Assembly: GCA_003453085.1 (NCBI GenBank)
Contig: DMMK01000664.1
Location: 1-5,858, forward strand
DNA length: 5,858 nt
Origin: Verrucomicrobiales bacterium
GTDB lineage: Bacteria > Verrucomicrobiota > Verrucomicrobiia > Verrucomicrobiales > Verrucomicrobiaceae
Direction of reading: 5' to 3'
Made by a program: the position numbers and the translations under genes. Shown here one piece after another: positions 1-4,962 of this stretch (its first letter is position 1; each line of letters starts with the position of its first letter). Under the pieces are notes generated by a model. That model did no database searches, was not told the origin of the DNA, and worked only from the letters and a program-made list of their open reading frames with translations.

Positions 1-1317
1 CGTCATCTCCAGATCATCTACCAGATCAATCAGCTCTTCCTGGAAGGCGATGTCGAGACCAAGTGGCCCGGCGACAGCGAGAAAAAGCGCAACCTTTCCC
101 TCATCGAGGAGCGCGGTGGAAAATACGTGCGTATGGCCAATCTTTCCGTGCTGGGCAGCCACGCCACCAACGGTGTGGCCGCATTGCACACGCGTCTGCT
201 TTGCGAGCGCCTGTTTGCGGATTTCTACGCGCTGTATCCTGACCGTTTCCTGAACCTGACCAACGGCATCACCTTCCGTCGCTGGCTGGATGTCTGCAAT
301 CCGCAGCTCTCCGCGCTCATCACCGAGACCATCGGCGAAAGCTGGAAGAAAAACGCCGACCTCCTGCGCAAACTCGATCCGTATGCGGATGATCCGGCCT
401 TCCGGGCACGCTATGCCAAAATCAAACGCGACCACAAGGTGGTGCTGGCCAAGATCATCCTGGATGAATGCGGTGTGACCGTCAGTCCGGATGCGCTTTT
501 TGATGTGCAGATCAAGCGTCTCCACGAATACAAACGCCAGCACCTGAATCTGCTGAATATCGTCACGCTGTATCGCGAGATCCTGGACAATCCGAACGCG
601 GATTTCCATCCCCGTGTCTTCATCTTTGGTGCGAAGGCGGCCCCAGGTTACTTCCTGGCCAAGAACATCATTCATGCCATCAACGCCGTGGCTGCGAAGG
701 TGAACAATGACCCTCGTGTGGGTGACAAACTGAAGGTCGTCTTCATGCCGAACTACCGCGTCTCCCTGGCGGAAAAGATCATTCCTGCCTCGGACCTTTC
801 AGAGCAGATTTCCACCGCAGGCAAAGAAGCCTCCGGCACGGGCAACATGAAGCTGGCCCTAAATGGCTCGCTCACCATCGGCACCCTGGACGGAGCCAAT
901 GTGGAGATCGAGGAAGAAGTCGGCTCGGAAAACATCTTCATCTTTGGTCTCACCGTGGAAGAGGTGACGGAGCTGCGCGCCAAGGGCTACAATCCCTGGG
1001 ACTACTACTGGGCTAACGAGAAGTTGCGCAACACGATCGACTGGATCAGCAGTGACTACTTCACGGGCAATGCCGAGGAATTCCAGCCGCTGCGCCGCAG
1101 TCTCCTGGACCATGGCGATCCCTACCTTTGCCTGGCGGACTACCAGTCCTATGTGGATGCGCAGGCCCAAGTGGACGCCACTTACAAGGATCAGGACAAG
1201 TGGGTGAAGATGGCCATTCTGAACACCGCCCGCGTGGGCAAATTCAGCAGTGACCGCACCATCCTGCAATACGCGGAGAAAGTCTGGAACCTGCCCCAGG
1301 TGCCCATCGGCGAGTAA
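1..1317 (+). CDS. glgP: Glycogen/starch phosphorylase, C-terminal half (5' end outside the window)
   Basis: This enzyme cleaves terminal alpha-1,4-linked glucose from glycogen or maltodextrin with inorganic phosphate, releasing glucose-1-phosphate in the cytoplasm. Frame 1 is open from the first base, so the gene starts upstream; 438 residues are visible of the roughly 800-850 usual in the family, i.e. the C-terminal, PLP-binding half. The visible part opens with [14 protein letters not shown], followed by [16 protein letters not shown] and [11 protein letters not shown], all typical GT35 phosphorylase blocks. The family signature [13 protein letters not shown] is intact at 826-864; its Lys (codon 850-852) is the expected Schiff-base lysine for pyridoxal phosphate. 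[13 protein letters not shown] and [16 protein letters not shown] are further family blocks. The reading frame has no break and ends in TAA, followed by a strong terminator. No other glycogen gene is visible, so operon context is unknown. Family assignment is very secure; the natural substrate (glycogen or maltodextrin) cannot be told from sequence. Confidence 0.97.
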   Translation, partial: RHLQIIYQINQLFLEGDVETKWPGDSEKKRNLSLIEERGGKYVRMANLSVLGSHATNGVAALHTRLLCERLFADFYALYPDRFLNLTNGITFRRWLDVCNPQLSALITETIGESWKKNADLLRKLDPYADDPAFRARYAKIKRDHKVVLAKIILDECGVTVSPDALFDVQIKRLHEYKRQHLNLLNIVTLYREILDNPNADFHPRVFIFGAKAAPGYFLAKNIIHAINAVAAKVNNDPRVGDKLKVVFMPNYRVSLAEKIIPASDLSEQISTAGKEASGTGNMKLALNGSLTIGTLDGANVEIEEEVGSENIFIFGLTVEEVTELRAKGYNPWDYYWANEKLRNTIDWISSDYFTGNAEEFQPLRRSLLDHGDPYLCLADYQSYVDAQAQVDATYKDQDKWVKMAILNTARVGKFSSDRTILQYAEKVWNLPQVPIGE

Positions 1318-1342
1318 TCCGCGTTAACAGCCAAGCTCTACC

Positions 1343-1376
1343 AGCCGCCTGTGTTCACTCACAGGCGGCTTCTTTG
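1343..1376 (+). terminator. Rho-independent terminator of glgP
   Basis: A perfect 11-bp GC-rich stem (AGCCGCCTGTG at 1343-1353 pairing with CACAGGCGGCT at 1360-1370) encloses a 6-nt loop and is followed by TTCTTT. It begins 25 nt after the glgP stop codon. The stem also lies just beyond the 3' end of the convergent small gene (stop at 1393), but there is no T-run on that side, so it looks directional for glgP. Confidence 0.88.
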
Positions 1377-1392
1377 TCTGAGGGTGGGGAGG

Positions 1393-1635
1393 TCAAACGA
1401 GCATGGCCTCATGCTCCTCCTCTTCCTCCGAGTAATGCCAGTCCACTTCGCCATTGAGGTGGACGCAGGGAGGCAGCTCGCTGGGGAAGTAAATGTGACG
1501 GAGGCCGCAGGCGACCCCCAGGCTGAGATGGTGCTCAGCAATGGCCTCGGGCGACAGCAGGCAGCGGAGGCACATGTCTTTCCCGTTCCACTTGCAGTGC
1601 AGGTGGCAGGGGTCATTGGCTATGGGTTCGGGCAT
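1393..1635 (-). CDS. Small Cys/His-rich hypothetical protein (80 aa)
   Basis: I do not recognise this protein. It has 80 residues with Cys at 10, 14, 22, 25, 43 and 57 and many His. The N-terminal CHLHC...CLRC arrangement (CX3C, 7 residues, CX2C) looks like a possible metal-binding knuckle. The C-terminus carries an acidic run (EEEEEHE, residues 70-76). No signal peptide or membrane segment is seen, so it is probably cytoplasmic. Three things favour this frame over the overlapping ones: balanced amino-acid composition (the other two frames give Ser/Pro/Ala/Arg-rich or Gly/Val-rich shadow-like proteins), a GGAAAGG ribosome-binding site 8 nt before the ATG, and an end that falls just short of the glgP terminator. 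It is convergent with glgP and has no cotranscribed neighbour in view. Metal binding is inference only; a chance ORF is not excluded. Confidence 0.66.
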   Translation of the reverse strand: MPEPIANDPCHLHCKWNGKDMCLRCLLSPEAIAEHHLSLGVACGLRHIYFPSELPPCVHLNGEVDWHYSEEEEEHEAMLV

Positions 1636-1643
1636 ACGTGGGA

Positions 1644-1650
1644 CCTTTCC
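1644..1650 (-). promoter_or_regulatory. Ribosome-binding site supporting the start at 1635
   Basis: On the minus strand GGAAAGG ends 8 nt before the ATG at 1635-1633. It is the clearest Shine-Dalgarno-like sequence in the window and fixes the start of the small Cys/His-rich gene. An ATG that overlaps it by one base (minus-strand ATGGAAAGG) is in another frame and leads to a stop after ten codons. Confidence 0.5.
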
Positions 1651-1727
1651 ATGAACAGTTCGCAGTGAGACTTTTCGATGGAAGTGACCGGCTGGCTCGG
1701 GAGAGCAGATGCCCAGATCCTCCGCTG

Positions 1728-1788
1728 CGGATGAGGTGAATCATCAGGACGGATTTTCCGGATTTTTTGTTTTACCACGGATGCCGAT
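1728..1788. repeat. Degenerate CGGAT-type short repeat
   Basis: CGGAT occurs at 1728-1732, 1750-1754, 1759-1763 and 1778-1782, followed by a near copy CCGAT at 1784-1788. The middle part reads ACGGATTTTCCGGATTTTTT and the third copy sits in TTTTACCACGGATG. Spacing is irregular (22, 9 and 19 nt between starts), so this looks like a decayed remnant and not an active array. From memory, ACCACGGATTT/CACGGAT phrases recur between genes in several bacterial phyla; I cannot confirm that here. Confidence 0.4.
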
Positions 1789-1919
1789 TTGCAGGCAATG
1801 ACCAAACAGATATTTTTTACAATGTTTGTTAGACTGAATATTTGGATCTCTTGATGATCGGTTATGTTATAGGAATTATTCAGCCTTGCCTGACCGCTAG
1901 AGATCTGCTGAAATCATGC

Positions 1920-2600
1920 ATGGATCAGGCGGATAAACCGACAAAAAAGTGGGGGTGGCTTCAATGGGGAAGCGTGCTGGGCGTGACCGGTCTGGTAGGC
2001 CTCATTTCGATGGCCTCCTGGCAGTTGGTTAAAACGGCGGGTGAACAAGCTGCGAGCATCAAGAACGTGAGATCCATTGGAGGGCTGTTTCTTGCATGGG
2101 CTGCCGACAATGGCGGTATTTTTCCGGATGCCATTCACTATGATGAGCGCAAGACTGCCAACTTGGTCTTTCGTCAGCTATTTAAGGATGAGCTCTTGGA
2201 TGACGAGAAGCTCTTCGGGGCTGTTCGTTCGCCCTACAAACCGGATGGGGAGGTGGGTTTAGCCCCTTACTACGCACAGGCCGTTGGGCCGAATGAGAAT
2301 CACTGGATGATGTTTGGCGAACAGTCGAATGCTTCTCCATCCAATCAGGTTGTGCTGTTTGAAAACAGTGCTGACGCGTCCTGGCCCCCCTGGTGGCACC
2401 GGGGTGTCGAGGGACCTATGCGAGGAAGAGTCTGGCCGGGTGGCAAGATCGCGATTTGTTTCACCGACTGTTCGGTGATGATGGTGACGCTGGTGGACAA
2501 GGACGGAAAGCTGATGTTGCCCGAATCTGTACTCATTCCAGATCCGAACCCGAAATTTCCTAGGCCGCTTCCGTCGGTCCTGGACATTGAAACTCGATGA
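1920..2600 (+). CDS. Single-pass membrane protein with degenerate pilin-like (DUF1559-like) C-terminal domain
   Basis: Not recognised as a named protein. With the ATG at 1920 it has 226 residues. A short charged N-terminus (MDQADKPTKKWG) precedes one hydrophobic segment (about residues 13-37), predicting a cytoplasmic N-terminus and an exported C-terminal domain. SIKNVRSIGGLFLAWAADNG (47-66) resembles the 'KNLRQIGLALhhYaxdhxgrfP' block after the first helix of type II secretion/DUF1559-like proteins. GGKIAICFTDCSV (174-186) lies where those proteins have the 'xxxxvaFaDGHV' strand, but with TDC in place of ADG. No G-F-T-L-x-E prepilin cleavage site is present. The start is uncertain: the frame is open back to TTG 1842 and ATG 1854, but the 1920 start gives the more natural membrane-protein N-terminus. 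None of the three has a good ribosome-binding site. It stands alone, convergent with hisH, 24 nt apart. Codon use seems less GC-biased than in neighbouring genes, hinting at a different history. Confidence 0.78.
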   Translation: MDQADKPTKKWGWLQWGSVLGVTGLVGLISMASWQLVKTAGEQAASIKNVRSIGGLFLAWAADNGGIFPDAIHYDERKTANLVFRQLFKDELLDDEKLFGAVRSPYKPDGEVGLAPYYAQAVGPNENHWMMFGEQSNASPSNQVVLFENSADASWPPWWHRGVEGPMRGRVWPGGKIAICFTDCSVMMVTLVDKDGKLMLPESVLIPDPNPKFPRPLPSVLDIETR

Positions 2601-2624
2601 GTTAGGACTTCGGCGGGGCCGCCT

Positions 2625-3242
2625 TCAGGCAAAAACGCCCACTGCATTCCGCAGCAGGGTCAGGCCGGTGTCCTGGCTTTTCTCGGGGTGGAACTGCACG
2701 GCCATGAGGTTGTCCGTACAGATGCCAGCGGTGAATTCGTTGCCGTAGGTGGTGCTGCAGAGGGCCAGGGATTTATCCGCCACGTCAGGGTAGTAGCTGT
2801 GGACGTAGTAGAGGTAGGAGGGGTTGGGCAGCCCTTTCCACCACTTGGCACCGCGTTCTTCCCAGTGGACCTGGTTCCAGCCCATGTGCGGGATTTTCAG
2901 CCCGTGATCCGGCAGGAACTTGCGGACGATGCCGGGGGCCACGCCGAGGCCTTCGACGCCGGGGGATTCTTCGCTGGCTTCAAAAAGGAGCTGGTAACCG
3001 AGACAGAAGCCCAGGTAGGGCCGTTCATCCTTGAGCCACTGTTTCAGGGGATCCCAAAGAAGCCGCTCCTTGATGATGCGGACGCTGTCGCCAAAGGCCC
3101 CCTGGCCTGGGAAGACGAGCACGTCCAGACCTTCGAAACCTTTCGGTTCCGTGACAAGCTGGGCCTCATGGCCGATGGCCTTGAAAGCATTCAATACGCT
3201 GCGCAGATTGCCAGCGCCGTAGTCGAGCACACCGAGATTCAT
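2625..3242 (-). CDS. hisH: Imidazole glycerol phosphate synthase, glutamine amidotransferase subunit HisH
   Basis: HisH hydrolyses glutamine and channels ammonia to HisF, which converts PRFAR to imidazole glycerol phosphate and AICAR in histidine and purine metabolism. The 205-residue length is normal for the family. It is a class I (triad) amidotransferase: the N-terminus MNLGVLDYGAGNLRSV is typical, PGQGAFGD (45-52) forms the oxyanion strand, the nucleophile is Cys80 in GFCLGYQ, and the His/Glu of the triad are His185 and Glu187 in QFHPEKS. The nucleophile elbow reads GFCLGYQ, a mild change from the common GICLGMQ. The ATG lies 3 nt after the hisB stop; an AAGGA sits 13 nt upstream inside the end of hisB, rather far for a strong site, so translational coupling to hisB is likely. 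HisF must be encoded elsewhere. No clear terminator follows; a short GC hairpin lies at 2612-2623 without a T-run. Confidence 0.97.
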   Translation of the reverse strand: MNLGVLDYGAGNLRSVLNAFKAIGHEAQLVTEPKGFEGLDVLVFPGQGAFGDSVRIIKERLLWDPLKQWLKDERPYLGFCLGYQLLFEASEESPGVEGLGVAPGIVRKFLPDHGLKIPHMGWNQVHWEERGAKWWKGLPNPSYLYYVHSYYPDVADKSLALCSTTYGNEFTAGICTDNLMAVQFHPEKSQDTGLTLLRNAVGVFA

Positions 3243-3245
3243 GGA

Positions 3246-3845
3246 TTATAATACGTCCTTGGTGCTAGGAATGCCGACGACTCTTGGGTCATGCAGGGTG
3301 GCGGCGTCGAGTGCGCGGGCGAGGCCTTTGAAGATGGCCTCGGCCATGTGGTGGGAATCGCGGCCGCGTTTGATTTCGACATGCAGGGTGCACAGCAGGG
3401 CGCTGGAAAAGGCCCGCAGGAACTCCTCGACAAGCTGATAGCTGAAGACCCCGGCGCGACCGCCGATGGCCTCCATCTTTTCCGGTGCGTGGTAGCTGAG
3501 GAAGGGGCGGCCGCTGAGGTCCATGGCCACTTCGGCCAGGGTCTCATCCATGGGCAAGAGGAAAAAGCCGTAACGCACGATGCCTGCCTTGTTGCCCAGG
3601 GCTTCGCGGAAGCACTGGCCCAGGACGATGCCGGTATCCTCGACGGTGTGGTGATAGTCCACATCCACATCGCCGACGACCTTCACGTTCAGGTCAAAGA
3701 GACCGTGCTTGGTGAACAGCGTGAGCATGTGGTCGAAAAACGGCACGCCGGTGTCAATGGTGGACTGGCCGGAGCCATCCACATTGAGTTCGATCTGGAT
3801 GTCCGTTTCGGCGGTCTTGCGGTGCTGTTTGGCGGTGCGAGGCAT
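3246..3845 (-). CDS. hisB: Imidazoleglycerol-phosphate dehydratase HisB (monofunctional)
   Basis: HisB dehydrates imidazole glycerol phosphate to imidazole acetol phosphate, the step directly after HisH/HisF. The 199 residues match a monofunctional dehydratase; there is no N-terminal histidinol-phosphatase domain as in enterobacteria. The metal-binding motifs of both half-repeats are intact: FFDHML (36-41) with His39, KHG with His47, [15 protein letters not shown] (63-77) with His65, His66 and Glu69, and [17 protein letters not shown] (163-179) with His165, His166 and Glu169. These hold the two Mn ions of the 24-subunit enzyme. The C-terminus PSTKDVL corresponds to the usual PSTKGxL. The start [14 protein letters not shown] gives the normal family N-terminus, and no alternative upstream start is evident. 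The leader has no Shine-Dalgarno sequence; it is C-rich instead. It is followed by hisH after 3 nt and preceded by the MoxR gene after 91 nt. Confidence 0.97.
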   Translation of the reverse strand: MPRTAKQHRKTAETDIQIELNVDGSGQSTIDTGVPFFDHMLTLFTKHGLFDLNVKVVGDVDVDYHHTVEDTGIVLGQCFREALGNKAGIVRYGFFLLPMDETLAEVAMDLSGRPFLSYHAPEKMEAIGGRAGVFSYQLVEEFLRAFSSALLCTLHVEIKRGRDSHHMAEAIFKGLARALDAATLHDPRVVGIPSTKDVL

Positions 3846-3870
3846 GGGTGGGAGGATTCAGTCTGCGGTA

Positions 3871-3933
3871 TTCAGTTTTCAGAAGAAGACCGCTCCTGCA
3901 ATGAACACTGGAAACTGGACACTGGAAACTGAA
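3871..3933. repeat. Intergenic inverted repeat able to form a long-loop hairpin
   Basis: TTCAGTTTTCAG (3871-3882) pairs with CTGGAAACTGAA (3922-3933) over 12 bp, with one G-T wobble, around a 39-nt loop. The right arm is part of a tandem repeat, so the left arm can alternatively pair with the first copy (3908-3917). The structure fills the spacer between the MoxR gene and hisB. Read on the minus strand it has no T-run after the stem, so it is not a typical intrinsic terminator; attenuation or transcript stabilisation is possible but unproven. Confidence 0.5.
3905..3932. repeat. Two tandem copies of a 14-bp unit
   Basis: ACACTGGAAACTGG (3905-3918) is followed immediately by ACACTGGAAACTGA (3919-3932), differing only at the last base. 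It lies 4 nt downstream (in the direction of transcription) of the MoxR stop codon. Within each copy ACTGGA/ACTGG is itself partly repeated, so the block is a run of CTGGA-like words. Confidence 0.65.
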
Positions 3934-3936
3934 ACT

Positions 3937-4917
3937 TCACGCCGCCTTCTGCGCGGGCGTTTTCACCTGATCCAGGACTTTGGTGATGATGTCGTCCACC
4001 TTGATCTGCTGGGCTTCGCCTTCGAAATTCAGGATGATGCGGTGGCGGAGGGAGACGTGGGCGATGGCGCGGATGTCGTCGGTAGAGACGGCGGTGCTGC
4101 CATGCAGGGCGGCCCAGACACGGGCGCCTTTGATGAGGCTCTGCAGGCCACGGGGGCTGGCTCCGTAGGAGACAAAACGCTGGATCTCCGGCAGCACGCC
4201 TGGGGTCTCCGGGTGGGTGCCGAGGATGAGCTGGGAGGCGTAGCGGGCCACGGGCTCGGCCACGGGCACCTCGGCCAGCTCGCGCTGCATTTTCATGAGG
4301 TCGGTACCAGTGAGGATGGAGTTCAGCGTGGGTTCGGTGAAGCCGGTGGTGCGGCGGGAGATTTCCACCAGGGAATCGAGATCGGGGAAGGGGACCTTGA
4401 TCTTGAACATGAAACGGTCGAGCTGCGCCTCCGGCAGGGGGTAGGTGCCTTCCATCTCCATGGGGTTCTGGGTGGCGAGGACAAAGAAGGGCTCGGGCAG
4501 CATGTGGCGCTCGCCACCGGTTGTGACGCAGCGTTCCTGCATGACTTCCAGGAGGGCGGCCTGGGTTTTGGGGGTGGCGCGGTTGATCTCATCCACCAGC
4601 AGCAGGTTTTTGAACACGGGGCCTTTTTCAAAAAACATCATGCGGATACCCTGGTCGTTTTCATTGACGATGTGGGTGCCCAGGATATCCGCTGGCATGA
4701 GGTCAGGCGTACACTGCACACGGCCAGGCTCCAGGCCGATGACCTGGGAAAGGGTGCGGACGAGGAAGGTCTTGCCCAGGCCGGGCACGCCCTCCAGCAG
4801 GACGTGGCCGCCGGAGAAGATGGCCACGAGGACATCGGTCAGCAGGGCATCGTAACCGACGATGGACTTTTGCAGCTCGGTCTTGAGGTTTTGGAAGAGT
4901 GTGGGAAAGGCGGGCAT
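3937..4917 (-). CDS. MoxR-family AAA+ ATPase
   Basis: MoxR ATPases are hexameric chaperone-like enzymes, often linked to maturation of VWA-domain proteins, metal-cofactor enzymes or envelope functions. The 326-residue length is normal. In order: Walker A GVPGLGKT (43-50); DLMPADILG (72-80); Walker B LLLVDEINRA (105-114); sensor 1 ATQNP with Asn151 (148-152); the family block EGTYPLPEAQLDRFMFK (156-172) with Arg168 as likely arginine finger; sensor 2 SPRGLQSL with Arg256 (254-261). The C-terminal lid ends DIITKVLDQVKTP. All catalytic residues appear present. The ATG at 4917 is the only plausible start, since the next Met is residue 74, yet the leader has no Shine-Dalgarno sequence and reads CCCTCCCC just before the ATG. 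The preceding gene ends 45 nt upstream. In the usual arrangement a DUF58 gene follows; here hisB follows, so the partner proteins are probably encoded upstream. Its client is unknown. Confidence 0.96.
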   Translation of the reverse strand: MPAFPTLFQNLKTELQKSIVGYDALLTDVLVAIFSGGHVLLEGVPGLGKTFLVRTLSQVIGLEPGRVQCTPDLMPADILGTHIVNENDQGIRMMFFEKGPVFKNLLLVDEINRATPKTQAALLEVMQERCVTTGGERHMLPEPFFVLATQNPMEMEGTYPLPEAQLDRFMFKIKVPFPDLDSLVEISRRTTGFTEPTLNSILTGTDLMKMQRELAEVPVAEPVARYASQLILGTHPETPGVLPEIQRFVSYGASPRGLQSLIKGARVWAALHGSTAVSTDDIRAIAHVSLRHRIILNFEGEAQQIKVDDIITKVLDQVKTPAQKAA

Positions 4918-4962
4918 GGGGAGGGAAATCGGTAAACAGGATTCAGTGGGCAGTCTTCGCGG

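Larger units (their letters stand above)
1636..1919. other. AT-richer intergenic region between divergent genes
   Basis: This stretch separates the small minus-strand gene from the plus-strand membrane-protein gene and should hold both promoters. It is visibly richer in A/T than its surroundings from about 1750 to 1880. Only weak sigma70-like candidates for the plus-strand gene can be seen: TTGCAG (1789-1794) with TATTTT (1811-1816) at 16-nt spacing, and TTGGAT (1842-1847) with TATGTT (1863-1868) at 15-nt spacing. Neither matches the consensus well, so no promoter is called. The plus-strand frame is open back to a TTG at 1842 and contains an ATG at 1854, so part of this region could be coding if the downstream gene starts earlier than 1920. 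Confidence 0.5.

Noticed and set aside
859..1269. Minus-strand 136-codon frame inside glgP
   Set aside because: It is antisense to the PLP-binding domain of glgP and is a shadow of its codon bias.
1351..1668. Plus-strand open frame over the small Cys/His-rich gene
   Set aside because: Its start lies inside the glgP terminator hairpin, there is no ribosome-binding site, and the minus-strand frame has better composition and a Shine-Dalgarno sequence.
1721..1731. TCCGC-T-GCGGA palindrome as an operator
   Set aside because: Five-bp arms around one base are common by chance in GC-rich DNA, and no matching regulator gene is nearby.
1620..1805. Minus-strand 61-codon frame upstream of the small gene
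   Set aside because: It overlaps the small gene's start in another frame, crosses the repeat-like AT-rich region and resembles no protein.
1789..1816. TTGCAG/TATTTT as a sigma70 promoter for the membrane-protein gene
   Set aside because: It has only three of six and four of six consensus matches in an AT-rich stretch, so it is not distinguishable from background.
2612..2623. GGCGGGGCCGCC hairpin between the membrane-protein gene and hisH as a bidirectional terminator
   Set aside because: The stem is only 4-5 bp with a very small loop, and neither strand has a T-run after it.
2688..3251. Plus-strand open frame opposite hisH (187 codons)
   Set aside because: It mirrors hisH with Val/Gly/Ala-biased composition and no recognisable motif; hisH has complete catalytic residues.
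3871..3933. CRISPR-like array from the repeated CTGGAAACTG words
   Set aside because: There are only two direct copies, with no spacer between them, and no cas genes nearby.
3709..4935. Long plus-strand open frame (408 codons) opposite the MoxR gene and the start of hisB
   Set aside because: It is antisense to two unmistakable genes, its product is low-complexity (Gly/His/Asp/Glu-rich) with no family motif, and long antisense frames are expected in GC-rich coding DNA.
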